This document shows, piece after piece, positions 13,801-28,800 of a stretch of DNA of 64,000 nt. Location: assembly GCA_903813345.2 (NCBI GenBank), contig CAIIXF020000009.1, positions 18,499,759 through 18,563,758 of the forward strand, given 5' to 3'. Positions within the stretch are counted from its first letter, which is position 1. Every line of letters begins with the position of its first letter. Under the pieces are notes generated by a model that was not told the DNA's origin, did no database searches, and saw only the letters and a program-made list of their open reading frames with translations. Made by a program: the position numbers and the translations under genes. This DNA is from Owenia fusiformis (taxonomy: Eukaryota; Annelida; Polychaeta; Sabellida; Oweniidae).

Positions 13801-16800
13801 TTGGCAAATCCTGGCTACGGGCCTGGATATGATCATATTTATGAACTTTAACAGATTATTATCTAAAAAGTGCTCATCATTATAATAATTTGTTCTTGTT
13901 GTATGAGACTAAAGGTTGACGCAAGCTACATTCATAGTTGAAACAAAAATTACATTGCAGTGTCAGAAATGTCATGATCTAATTGAAATTGAAAATAAAA
14001 ATGGTTATCTTTGTCTGATTGCTCAATAGATCATGGGTTTGTATTACAAACAATGTGTGGAGACAGTTTAATGAGTTTATATGTCTTCAAAGCTCTGGTA
14101 TTGATCCCTTACGAGCATCAGAGAGTTCATATTTTAGAATGTAAAACAGAGTAAAAATGTGGCATTAGCAAGGAATGATATAAACAGTCTTAAAGTTCAT
14201 ACTTTCAGTTATATAGAAATGTTTAAAATCAGGCATTTTAGATAAAGGGAATCAACAAAATGTTAGCAGTGTTGATGTAGTTGAAGCAATAGACCAAGGC
14301 GCTTGTTATTTGTATACATGTATATATGGATAATAATTTTCTCTGACGCCATGTTAATGTAATATATCTTTATCATTGATGCCATTTGCATAAATCTTTA
14401 GATCTATTATCCACTCTTAAGTTTACTATTTCAACCTGTCACGTTTATTCAACTTCAGTTTCTTTCTCGAGATCAATTTAAATCTGATACAAGCTTGAGA
14501 ATTGATTGACATTTTGCACTATTGTTCAAAACTTATTGTTGATGATTAAAAATGATTGAATTTACCATTATGCAATTCTGTGAATAAATTGTCTAATAAA
14601 CACTTAAAAAAGCCAAAGATATGTGTAGTTTAGCTTACCACCATTCTAATAGAGGGCACTATATGGCTACAACAGAGGATGGATGAAGCTCCCATGATGC
14701 AACAGGAGCTTTACACTTGTAATGATTGGTGTTTCTTTACCCTGCGTGCAGAGTCTAGTTAAACTACACTCTGCCTAGTAGAGACCATATTGCAGTTTAG
14801 TAGCCCCGCCCCCACGACGGGTACCGGTGACAGTTTGGGTAATAAATCACTTCTGACCTATGCGCTGACCTTTCTTCCACCATGAATCAGCGAGCTTGAA
14901 GAAACATATGCCAAATGCGTTCTAATTTAAAATGTGCATGTCATTGGTCAATTCCGGACACAACGATGACGTCAGAAGGAATGACCATATATAGAACGTC
15001 GGTCAAATTCGGCCGACGAACACTGATTGGCGCGGTGAGTTCACAGGTTTATTTTAGTTTGAAAGAGTGAAGACGAAGCTCTCTTTTAAGAAGTGAAGTC
15101 AAACGAATGCAAAGGGTAGTGTTTCTTATATCATATGATGTATATCAGGTGTCCCAAAAAAATTGAGCCACTTTTTGACAAGTATTATCTCAGCAACTGA
15201 TGATTCAAATTCACTGAAAATTTGTACAAAGTAGCCCAGGAGTATTGGTAGCAAGGTATAAAAATATGAAAAAGATCAAGTAAATATTATGTGAGTACTA
15301 AGAAATTCAAGATAGCATGTCATAATAGCCCATACCGGAGCAATGCAATGTGAACCTTATAGCATTTCTACCCAAAAAATGAGAAGTAATTTGACAAGTA
15401 ATTTCTCAGCAATAGATGAGCCAAATTCTTCAAGAACTTTACCTTAGGCACTTTAGGTTATCCTCTGCTAGTGCCATGAATATGTAAGAGATTGGTTTCA
15501 TAGTATGTGTGTATTTTAGAATTAAAGACAGTATGTCAAAATAACCAATTTCAATGTAAAACTCACTTATTAATCCATTTCCAAGTAAAAATACTTTTCC
15601 GCATTTTTTCTTACAATATCACCTCCAATGAATTTGAGAATGAATTGGATTTTGGATATTTGGGATGAATGAAAAGAATTGATCAGATATCACTCGGCTC
15701 CCATCAAACACAATGAAGACTGAGCGTGCGAAGACGATAGCTGGTACAAACATTTTTGAAGTCTCATATCAGAGCTCCGGTATGGGAATTTTTGACATGC
15801 TGTTTTGAATTTCTTAGAACTCACAGAACATTTACTTGATCTTTTTTATATTTTTACAACTTGCTAAAGATACTCTTAGACTACTTTGTACAAATTTTCA
15901 GTGAATTTGGATCATCAGTTGCCGAGATAATGCTTGTCAACAAGTGGCTCATTTTTTGGGGACACCTGATATATCATAACCAAAATACTAAAGAAATATT
16001 TGGATAGATTATATCAGGACATACTTTGGCTTTTTCTGCAAACTTAGTTGCATTAAGTGATAATTGAGAATAATTTAGGCCATATATTGTTTTTTGACAC
16101 TTTGATCTACCAATTTTGGATTGAAAAATGACAGGATAATGCTGATTGATTAGAATGTAGAAATTGGCCCATCCCTCATCCAATATACCATGATGAATTA
16201 CTAATAACACTACTTTTACTGTGCACTTTTTTGTTTAGCCAAATGTTGGTTACCATAGCAACATAGCTCTGATACAAGAATTGTGTTCTGTTTAGTGTAT
16301 TTCTATAGCTGTCAAAGAAGTAATGTTTATATATCATGTTGGAGTATTAAACAATTTACAGTTTAAGGGAGTTAGCAAAGAATAAAGCTTGGGATTTATC
16401 CTTGAAAATAGTCTAGAAATGTTATATGGCAATTACCGTATTCTCTGTAATTACCGCCCACTCTCTAATAAGCGCCCACCCCGCTTCACAAAGTTCAAGA
16501 AACATCGAGGAATCAACAAGAATTGAAGAATATATCAGGAAAAAAATATTTCTCAAAATCCAGGAGCGGGCGATAATAGAGTACTTACCCTAAAATTGCT
16601 GTAAACACGACGCGTTTTGTAATTCTATGCATCCTCTCGATACATATCTATCGATGGGTGCTTCCCACACCATACCATGCTAATATTGTCTCCAAATAGT
16701 CCATAATGAATGAAGGAATTGTTCTTTATCGGCATTCAGAAATTTCAAAAGCTACTGCGCAGATGTTCTGCGCATGTCAAGGTCGTGAACTTTCTGGTTT

Positions 16801-19800
16801 CTTTTTAATGTTTCTCGACTTTTACACGACTTTTGCACGAATAATGATGATCTCTCATCAAATTAGAAATAATGTATAACTTTAGATCGATATCCAGCAG
16901 TCTCTAGTGGAAATATTGAAGGTAATCGGCGATAATGACAAAGTGGGCGTGCCGGAAATAAATTAGACATAGACGGGTCTTCAACCACTGTCAATATTGT
17001 CTAAGCGATCTTTACCGTATTCTCTCCAATAACAGCACTTGTCATATTATTATAAAAATATGTTGAAGAAAATGCATTCTTGTCAAGAAAAATTGCCATA
17101 CATGAAATTCCTCGGGATTTCTGATTTCTTTCATACATGGGCGCTTATTAGAATGATCTAAATAATGTATTTTCAATTTTCTAAACGCCCTGGGCGCTAA
17201 TTACAGAGAATACGGTAGTTATTTTAATTATAAGAAAGAGAACTACTTTTAACATGGGGAAGAATATTTTTTTATTTTGCTATATGGTTCAAGGGCTTCA
17301 GGTTATCTGCAGGTTTCACTCTAGTAAATTCACTCTGTGTTTTATTGGTTCTTTTTAGATGGAGAAACCACACATGGCAACATTCAAATAGTTTAAACAG
17401 TATGTCATGTATGTTAATTTAGATATGATCTCCCAAATACTTGATTATAGTCTATTACCAGTTCTAGTTCAATCATGAAAACTTCATACATGATTGTAAA
17501 TTCAAGTAAAGATGTGTCTTCCTGACATATATGGCAGAATTCCCTTTCAGCAGGCTATCTACTGGTACATTCTGTTTCGCCAAATTAACATTAAGTCATA
17601 AAAAATAAGAAACCGAGGTCATGTCCTCTACAAGTATCAGTAGTCTCCAAAAAGTTCTAACTCATACCTCTTGGAACTAAAATATTTGTAAATATTATGT
17701 CAAAATAAACCAGCAATCTCACCAGCATTGAAATAACTCGGAGCTGGACCTACTTGAGACTTTAGACTTGTGTGCAGTTAAGTTGAACATCAGTTGTTCT
17801 TTGTGAAAATAAGAAAAATGGTTGATGAGATATCCTTAGAAAAACATGGACGGTTTCTTACTTTTTAAATATTTTTTTCAAATCCCAAATTATAAAAATA
17901 GATTTTCAACTGATCACCACTGATCACCAGGTACTATAATTGAATTAATAATTAACATTTATGGTATTATTGAATTAGACCAAATATATATAGTGTTATA
18001 CAAGGATATCATTGTGGGCCTATTTTTCACTTATTGGCCCTGGTCCATTTTGTAGAAAAATCTTCAATAAAGTGCAGAGCCTACTTCTTTTGAAGGGTAC
18101 AGATCTTATCTTGTACCTGCTTAATGGTACATCCCTACAGCCCTATCTATAAAATGCCAGCATATGTCATGTTTCCAAATATACAGAATAGGTTGATAAA
18201 CACAAGAATGAGCAAGAAATGAAGTCCCAAGAGCATGGAATCACACAACATTCCACATTACCAGAAAATGAGATATTTCAGTTATAATTTAGAAAGAGAG
18301 CGATTGAAAAAATGGAAAGATCAGAGTATGCATGTACTTCATAGCATCATCCTGTCTGCATCTAAATAGCAGCCAGCATATATACACATGTATATCTACC
18401 TAAGCAAGAACCAAGGAGAATCAGCAAGGATCTTGCCTATTCATAATATTTAGGTCACATCATTTTTGTTTTTGTCTATTTCTCTTTAATCTTTAATAAA
18501 ATCTCCAAAACTTTTGTATTTTCATGCGTGTGAGACTCTTTCTTTCTAATGTGTTCACCCAACTTTTTGAAAGTTACCCTCTATTTCTGTTTTGGTGGGT
18601 TAAAAACTTGAGAGCATCGATGGTTTATTCGATGGCATAAACAGGGTAAGAGGCTGTGAGTTGATATCAGCAACAACTGGGCTTGTCTGAAACAAGCAAG
18701 TGTACGGCATTTAGAAAGAGGCGGCCATCTTTGTGAAGGGATTTCGTTATTTGTACCTCTGCAGTCCGGATTAATTAAAACATCATAAGTGGGGATTTTA
18801 CATCAATTTCGAATTTATTGCCATACTGACTTACTGATGAGAAGACAAAATGTTAAAGAAAATAGCACATTGGGTGAGCTAGTTTGTAGATTTGTTTGTA
18901 TGATTCAAAATTAACTGTTATTCTTGTTATGCTACCGGCCTCCTGACCTTACATTAAATATACATGAGCAACTGTAAATACCTTATTACCATTGATGGGA
19001 ATTGGCAGAAAGGTCAATGTGAATTGAGATCAATAAGTGATGAGACTAATTAATATAAGATGAATACTGTCTGGGTCGGAATTGATATGTTCCTATATTT
19101 CTACATTCTGATATTCATAGCATCTTTCTGTTTAATCTGAAACATCTCAGGGCTGAGAAGAAATGAGATGTCATGGAATTTCTATCTGATTACATGTATA
19201 TAATGTCTATAATGGTTCTTTCTATATGCATCATTCAGATGATTAATCTGGCCTATGATGTCATCTTTAGTCATTATCTGTTCAGTGTTCCCTTTGATGA
19301 AGATCACATGAAATAAATAAATAGGAATGTCAATGCAGTGTTCCTCGTGTTATGGTTTGGAGATTGGATGGGACAGAACAATCAGCTATTAAAAATCCTT
19401 CATATGACATTTACCAAAAAGGCTTGTTAGAAAAATCATGAAATTTCTGTTCCAAAATAGGTTTCCATCCTGATGTACTTTTTGTTCAGTGGCACCCCAG
19501 AAATGGCTGTGAGGTGTCTCATGTAGGATGTGGATGTGAGTTGCATATTGCAACCATTACAGTATCACAAAGTCCTAGTAACATTCTCACTTACAGTTTG
19601 ATTTCCAAACTTCATACCTTGGAAATCTAAGATGACTTGGTAAATTATCACAAAAACCAAAACAGACCAACAAGACAAAACAAAAAGTCTTTCATCAAGT
19701 TCTGGCTTCACAAAACTACTTCCCTCTCTAGCTTGTGTAGGTGGTGTGTATGCTATTATAGGGAGGGGGTGCACAATAAATAGATTGATGCAGAACTAAG

Positions 19801-22800
19801 AACAGCATTGCAATACTGCATTATTGTTTGTTTGAGATCACATTTCAAACTGATTACAAATTTTGACATTTTCTTTGACTTCAGCTAACAGTCAACAACA
19901 AGAATGATAAATGTGGAATGTTAGGTCATCATGCTCAAAAATCTGGCTCAAAATATATATTTGGTCATTCATAGTCTACTGCATTTCTCTCTTAGTTTAA
20001 ATCAAATATCTGATTGTTTAACATTTTTTGATAATTTGAAATGGCAATCTCACATCTGTTTGCTTTATTTCTTGATGACACCACTTTTTGCTCTGATTTT
20101 TGAAAATATTATCAATTTACGTTTTCTTTTGGGATGTCCAAAATATTTCTTCATTGTCATGAGAGTTCTCCATCAGACTCCTCAAGAGAATTTACTATAC
20201 TGTACTTGTTTTTCGCTTTTGTTGTTTTGAAGTGTGTTGATAGAATGTACGAGAAGGTTATGTAACTAGGAAGGTGACCTTTCCTGTATCATGTCTTATG
20301 TTGCTGACTGACAGAATAACATGTAAAGAGAGTAGTAGGGAAAATGTAGATTTGGGCTCATCCCCTCCTGCAAATGGGGAGCACTTCAGCTGGCTATATT
20401 GTCGTCCAAAATGGATGAAGGCTTCATCATTATGTCTTCAATGTGGGCAGTTGTGCATTCTTCAGATGCAATTCTTTTTTACTGAATCAGTTTTTTTCCT
20501 GGATCTGGTTTGTGGTTTTGTATAGACCCTGTATCATGTATACTTTGTATATGCAGTAAAACCATATGTGAAAGTTCCTTATTAGAGGAGCTTAAAGTAT
20601 TCACATCGAAATCTTTTTTCATTGGCAGATTATGATAACATAAAAAGAGATATCCAAAAATTGGAACTGAGAATATGATCATATTCTGAAGTGGTCATAT
20701 TACTGAGATGTTCATATTTACAGGTTTGACTGTGTGTCAGTTTCCTCTTTTGCCATTTGAAAAAAAGGTCAGTTGATAATGTCTATAGATATGTGGAAAC
20801 AGGCGTGTTTATACACCCTGTAGCTACTAGCTATGCTAAAATATTTCAATGAGTCAGTGCTTTTCTGTTCTGTTCTGAAACAGTTTCTCAACATGTGTAT
20901 AATATTCATGCACTTTACTTTCCCAGAAGTTTATATAACTCAGGTCATAGCTACCTTTCTGAATCAGAAAGAAATTGCATTGGAGACGAAAACAGACAAT
21001 TCTTCAGTTTAGAGAAGATATTTTCTTGAAGAGTGATGTTTGATGGTATCTATAGCAAACATTGATTTATTTTGAAATCTCTGAGTAATTTGGATGAGTC
21101 TGACTGGTGACCTCAGCTTCCAGGAACATTCTGAGAAAATATAAAACCAGTAAAAACACTCTCACAAGAAATTATATTCCGACCAAGACTACAGAGACAA
21201 CAGAATTACTACTGTAGAGGCTCTGAGATATCAGAATGTGTGGTTTCTATTTAGGGACTAATAGAAAAACTTGCTCAACTATTTATTTTAAGTAAGACGA
21301 ATATCTTCCAATTTTCTCAGTTTTGTCTAGAGATATTATGTTATAATGTCAGAAGGTAATTTTTGGATTATGCATCACAACATCTCATATTGAATATATC
21401 TCAAATTGGAAGTGAGCCATGTTTGCTCATTAAAGAATTACATGTCCCCTCCCTTTATGATGCTACGTTATAATGTTGAAAAATATGACCCCAATTAGGT
21501 TCATATAAAATTTATATAAAGAATTTGCTGGTAACTGGTCAATATCCTGCCAATTATTCATTAGCATTCTTATCAGAGGAATGTTCTCACCATCAGGTAA
21601 AACTGGGCATATAACAGGAACACCTGTCTTGTTTTTTGTCAAGTATTATTAGGCTTTGGTTTGCATCAAATCTCTGGTCTCACCTCCCACTTTTTAGAAA
21701 GAATGGGGGGCATGGGCTTAATGCAAAACTAGATTTTGGTCTGTCATTATCATTTTTCAATGCTTATCCTTTCCTTTCAATACCAGCTCTATTATCACTT
21801 CTCATTGTTCATCAATGGTCTTCTCTTTATTTAGAACAATCAGAAACATGAAGTAATCATTTATGATTATTTTCCATTCTGAATTAACTCATTTCATCTT
21901 TTTGCTACTTGTATATCATCTCAATGCTGAAAAGGAAAGGAGGTGGCATGGTTTATCACTAGGATTATTTACCTCTGCATCGTCTTGTATCTAAACTCCA
22001 TAATTTAGTATAAATATGGAACATGAAGTAAAGCAATGAAGAGATTATTATTATGGCCACATTTTAAAGTGTAGAATAAAATTCAAAAGAAATGAGTGGA
22101 CCAGAAATAATATTTATAGAAGTTAAGTTGATACTCTAAATTATACAAAAATGCCAGATAATCAGATACTTCTTTCAAATTTTAGAGAGAAATGGAGTGA
22201 AATAAACATGGACAAACTGATATTTTCAGCTTAGGTATAATTATTTCCCATCTTTCCTGTGTATGTAATCATAACATACTGTACTTATCTCTTGTTAATT
22301 AATCACACATACCAGATGCTTGCCATACAAACTAATCCCAACCCTGAGTAAAAAGTCATGATGCTTTCAATGCAAAATAGACTAAAATAGAGAATTTTAC
22401 AATCGATGAAGTCAGCAGATAGGGAGATGGGACTAGGAATGCAGATATGCAAGAGAGGAGATACTTTGATCACATTTTAAAGAGAAATTGAATGGAGTTA
22501 GCAATTGAGTAGATTGATATTTTGGCAGGGACATCAAGTTCATCTCATCCTTTTCTCTACATTATTTTTGATTAGGTAGAATAATACTATGTTATAATTA
22601 GAAATTAAAGCGGAAAAGATAATACTGGAAACCTAATACATTGTAGTCCATATATAGTTGAGTCTAACATAGTGCAAGTCACAAGTTTTCAAGTTAAATA
22701 AAACATTGTCAATTCACAATCATCAGGTTTTAGTCAAAATACATATATACAAATATATTATCAAATGATGAATATTTGAATTTAAGTTAAGTAGACCTCT

Positions 22801-25800
22801 TGTAAAACATGAAACTATGTTATTTTTGGCAGGTTCTATCATAAAGAATTATCTCTGAGACAGTTGTCAGAATGTCTGTTTTATCATTGATTTTTGCAGA
22901 TTTTCCCAAGAAGACCCTTTATTACTGAAATTGAATGACCTGTCTATAGGTTCCTTAGCTTAAAGTAAATTTCTAATTCTGCATGAAATCAGATGAGTGT
23001 TTCTGATTTACTCTTTTCCATTTCTATTTGATTTAGAGTATCATCCTCGTGCATTTCTTATATAAGATCAGATGGGTGTTTTTGATATACTCTTTCTATT
23101 TCTATTAGATTTAGAGTATCATCCTCATGCATTTCTTATCTATCCACTTTATTTTCAATTTGGAAATATGACAACCTTGGTGATACTGTATAACATATAG
23201 TATAACATTTGACATTTCAACATCTACCCTCTGCTTACCAAGATATGAAATTTTCATCGAAAATATACTGGAACAACATCTGGAAAATTCTGAAATTTTC
23301 TTGTTAGAAGATAAGATGAGTGTTAATACAGGTATACTTAGTGTAAAAAGTAAATCACATCAGTTATAGATAACATTGCAAAAGTTAATTGCAATATTTC
23401 TCGAGTTTAAGGTAATATATTATGAATATGAGACGTATATTGCTCATTTGGTATTTAGGAAGGTTGATGTGACCTAATCGCTCATTTCTACTGAAATATT
23501 ACTCCGCCAAATGAAGCGTCACTGGGCAATATAAAGTGTAATAGAAGGCAAGATTATTTGAACTCACTTTAGATAGTCTCATAGCTTTGAAACTGATTCT
23601 TATAATGAATTTATGAGTCATGGTTCAGACCATGTTATTTTACCTCTTGATTTTGTCTTAATTTCAATCAATTCATTTTCTCATTCTTTATTCTTTAATT
23701 AATTCCTTGTTCTGTCAGTATGATGACTGTTGGTTAACCCAACAAAATGGTATCAGGATTTATTTATTAATATAAATCGCATTTCTGTCACTTTTCCTGT
23801 AAATGTTCTTGATTGATCATACATGTTTCCATTTTGGTCTCGATGTTAATTTTCATGAAATATTATTGGTTCTTAATGAAATGAAAGCTGTTTCTAAGAT
23901 TGGGCCTTTCCCAAGATTAGCCTTTTATCAGGGTAGGAAATCTCTATTGATTTGCTTCTGTCTCAATGCCAGTTTCTTGAATGGCTTTAAATGTCACCCA
24001 ATCATTCATTTTCCTTGCCATTTCACTTTTTAACCTAAATTTAGTATATTTTGTGGTATATCGATATTAACATTATGCCTGTTTACTTAATGCCTTGCTA
24101 AATCTATTATTTTCAACTATTTTTTGCATTTTTAAACGAGATTGTGATGAGATTTTCTTTAATGGCATGCTATAATTCATATCGATTCCATTTTCATGAT
24201 TTCATTTGTGACAACTAAACTGGGATCAGTTTCCTATTTGAAGAGCACATTTTTGACTGCAGAAATCTCATCTTTCAAGCAAACTAATTTTGTCTTTAAC
24301 AGCATATGTTTTCTCGCTTTGTTGACCAACCGTGACAATAAAGTGGCTGACTGGGTCTAGTTAGCCCTCATAAGAACACTATGACCAAAAGATAAATGAT
24401 TTTTAGAGAAAGTAAAGTTAGATGAGTATTGGGACCATTTATTCATTTGGGTAGCAATATAAGTTTTTGTATTGTCTCCATTTTCAGTTGTGTATTCTTT
24501 ATTTGTATACTCTGTAATCTCTGCAGTTATACTGAATTTTGTTTCTTTTAATCCTTTTTCTAGACTCTCCATAGCATATGCTACGTGTTTCTCAAGGAAT
24601 ACATCTAGTTCTTACTAGGTCAAATTATACATCTGTCATTATTTGTTTTGAAAAAATGGTTCTGACAGGGACTAACCTAAACACACAGACTCAGTTCATG
24701 CTTATGTCGCTATATTCCTCTCTGTACTTGAATAGATTAATAACCTGAATATCAGAGCCTAAGTCTTAAGAAGCAAAATCAACTATTAGAGGGAGGCCCC
24801 CCCATTAGAAAGGTTCGTATATATGTATAATGGATAAGCTAGTTTTCTGGAAATTCTTTATTTCTAAGCTATGACTTCATGCCTGTTCTTTAATCTGTTT
24901 TTCAAAACTGAGCTTCTTTCTATAAACATGGCATTTTACTTGTAGGTTACCTTATTTCTCATGGTAACACAAAAAGTCAAAAATACATTATGTTTACTAG
25001 TTGTTAAGGTTAAACTATGGAAGCAGAAATATACATATGTTTTTTACTAGTTGTTAAGGTTAAATCTGGAGGAGGTTCAACACACAAGATTGCTACCAGC
25101 TTGCATGTTATACTTCAGAATCTACCAAATAAGAAAATAATGTAATTTATGGAATTTGATCATAGCATAGTTGAGGCTTCTTTTTGCATCTATGAATCAG
25201 AAACACAGTTGCATATATATACAACACTTGCATTGTGTTTCATAGCATACTTGCATCAGTTGCATAACATATGACATTCAAATTTTTGAGAAGTAGTAGG
25301 ATGATGATAATGAAGAATCTGTTTTTATTAACTGATTTGCAAATCCAATGAACATTACAATAAAATACTAAAGTCATGAAAAAGTAACAATCTTTGGACT
25401 AGTATGATGCAATAGATAATGCAACCAAATTGGCTATAAAGATCAAAGAGAAATATGCATTAGATAAGCCTGCCATCTTATTTCTATTTTTAGTTCTCGT
25501 AATCTTGTATATCAAGTCTCTCCCCCCCCTCCATGCATCTTCCAATACCTTTGTAAGGCTCCTATAATTCAATCTCCTGTTTAGCAGGAATTATATTGAA
25601 AAGTGATCTCAAATGTCTCAAAACCATAGACATATAAGAAAAAATGCTTGACTGGTGATGTTTTTAGATGACACACAACTGTCATTTAGTTTGTTAGGCC
25701 TCAGTTGTGTTAAAGGTAGAGTAGGGGGAACAGGGGTATGGTACATTTTTACAGTCTTTGTTTGAAGTTGGCAGAATTGAAATATAATCAAATGTCAAAG

Positions 25801-28800
25801 AAAGTTAAGGAAGTCCATGTAGAAGGAATAATTTGGCTTATTTAATGTTTTTATGTGCAAATAAATTCAAAATATGTTCTAGTATAGGCCTACCTTAAAA
25901 GTCGGTTGCCCATATTACAACAACCATCTTGAATGGGAGAGTTCAAGAATATTTAATCTGAAGAAAACCATTGATTCATCTACTATTGGGACAGATGTCT
26001 GCCTAAAAGTTACATAATGCTTTTTCATTTACTCACTAATTGTTTATTTCAACATTTCATAATTGTTTCCTAACTGTTTCAGAGATGTAATATCTTTAAT
26101 TGACACATCTTGAACTTTGTATTATTTTGCAAGGGACTGTCCGACCACCTTGACATTTCGTTAGAGGGCAGACACCTAAATGTAAAATATGATATTTTCT
26201 TTTTATTTTGAGATTATTTCCAAAAATATCAATAATATGCCTTATCTACTTGTATGTATTTATTAACATATTGATTTGCAATACTGATGTAATTTCTGTA
26301 TTTACTGAAGTAGACTTCTTTTAGGTTATCATTTAGAACATGCATATTGGCATTAACATGTATCTCTAGGTTGAAAACTGATGGGGGATTTGTCAGTTGC
26401 AGTGTTTCCATGACCTCTCTACTTGATATATCACTTGTTTTCTTTGCCTTATCAGAACTAGGAAATTCTCATTTTTTCTCAGAATATCAAAATAGTGCTT
26501 GTTTGTTCGTTTGTTCAGAATCAAAATCAAAAGTTCAACTTTGATATCAAAGTCAGAGGGATTGGTGTTATTTGAGGATCTAGGAGGATATGATGAAATA
26601 AATTGTTTAGGTAGAAATTTATCTATATGAACATCAATGCTGATATCTCATCAAATAATCCAACTTGGTGAGTACCAGGGATCCCACGAATGATTCATTA
26701 AGCTGAAATTGAGGTTAGCTATATAATAAATATTGAATCCAGACCCTACACAAGTTTTTATATGGAAAAAATATGTCATAAACTAAAAACCTGAATCGTA
26801 TATTTATATGATATGCCTCTAAAAATGCCTAATCTCTAGATTTTATTAGAATGTACGAAAGCATCTTTAATTCATCAGAACTGATGTAATTTTCAGTCTA
26901 CATCTGTGTTTTGTTACTATAGCAACTGTAACTGTCTAATAAGAGCTTCAAGAAATGTCTTACAGATGTTCATTAGTTCAATAATTTCCATATTAAGGTT
27001 ATCTGTGCCTATGCTTTAGACTGTAACCATTATTTCAAAACAAAGTAGGTTTTTCTAAGGAGCAACTTCATGTATATGTGAGAGCTAGCATGAATCAAGT
27101 TCACTTTACACATCTTTTCTGTTTTTAATTTGTACTTGTAGAATATGCCAACACTTCTCATTTTTCAAGACAGTATATAAAACTCTATATCATTCTTGTA
27201 AGTTTTGCCTTAAGGATGCAGTACCGGGTCGGTTTTCACGTCTGTTTGCGCAGGTTTGACTTCCGGTTTGAGAAAGCTAGCTCCCAAGAACGTCATTTTC
27301 GCATTTAGTCTTATTCAAAAATTATAGTTTATTTCGATAATGGTGTTTCCAGAAAAGAATTAAATTGCAAACATTTTATCAAGCATATTTTATCCCTTTC
27401 ACTTTTATGGGAAAATTTGTTCTTGAGTCGCAATTAGTGGATACGAAAACCGGTGTTCGAAAGGTGCCAGCTCTATTGAAAACTCAAAAAAGTAAAAAGA
27501 TTCATTTTGGGTGGGTAAAATAATGTTTTTATTTTGTAATTACCAGACTGTCAATCCTCTTCATATTGCACTTGGATGATGATAACATCATAGTGATACA
27601 TTGTAAAAAATATGAGCAAAATCTAATGTCTGGAACTTTTTCTACGCTGACCTGGTACTGCATCCTTAAGGTAGCTAGAGTAGAATCATTAACCTGGATT
27701 ATTGCCTTGAACATTTTACATGTAGGCTTGCAAGCTTGTTCAAAAGGCCTACCTTAATTCTTGATACATTTATACATTGTTAGATTGTTGTTCTCCGTCC
27801 TGTGTATAAGATGGGTATGAGACCATGTGGTATTCTATTTTCTATAAGGCCAATTGAAGGGTTATCTTTATTATACTCACTCCAATATTCTTATGGGTAA
27901 CATTTTATGATGGCTATGTATTGGGACTCCTCTTTGGAGTTTTAAAAATGTGTCAGATTATCGATTACCATTTGGGCAAATTTTGCATTCTTGTGAATTA
28001 TGAATTTTTTATGAGACATAAACGAGTTTATTATCATATTGTTGCTAAACTGAAAACTCCCAGATTCTTAGAATTTAGTTTCTATGATGTCATGTCAGAT
28101 TGACCTTTAAGTGGCAGTTCTCTCACCTTAGCAGATAGTTTTTTCTTCATCCTTATTCCACTCTATTTCTCTCCAGAAACTAATATTTTCACAATTTTTT
28201 ATGTAGTTCATAGTGTGTATCTCGTGCCTGTTTACTATATTTCATTGATAGTTCATTGATTTTATATTCTATTCTGTATTGAAAACATGACCCACCCATG
28301 ATATGATATGCAACTTATCAGAGGATGTTATATTAGACCCTGAGTATCAGCGGTTTCATTGCTCTTTTAGATAATCTTTGACTTGGAGCTGAAATGAAAC
28401 CAATTAGATACAGCCAATAATTCTCAAAACATGTTTTTTAAACATATACTGTTTCAAAATCCATATGGGTCCAAAACCTCTTATGATTTTCATAGTATTT
28501 CTTCAGAAAGTTTGTTAGTTGCTTAAAAGTCGTTGTATGCTGATTTTGATTGGGAGGTTTGAGGCACCTCGTATGTTTTACATGAGATTCAACATATTTT
28601 TGATCTTGTATAATGGGAACCATTTTATTAAATTAAACAAAAAATTATCGTGGATCATTTTTATATTTGACTATATTTTATTTTCATGATGCTACAAATA
28701 AATATATTACAAATAAATAAACATTCCCGATATTACTTTGCTCCATTATATACTATCTGTTTGCTCTATCACATATCTTAAAACTTGCAAATATTATGAA

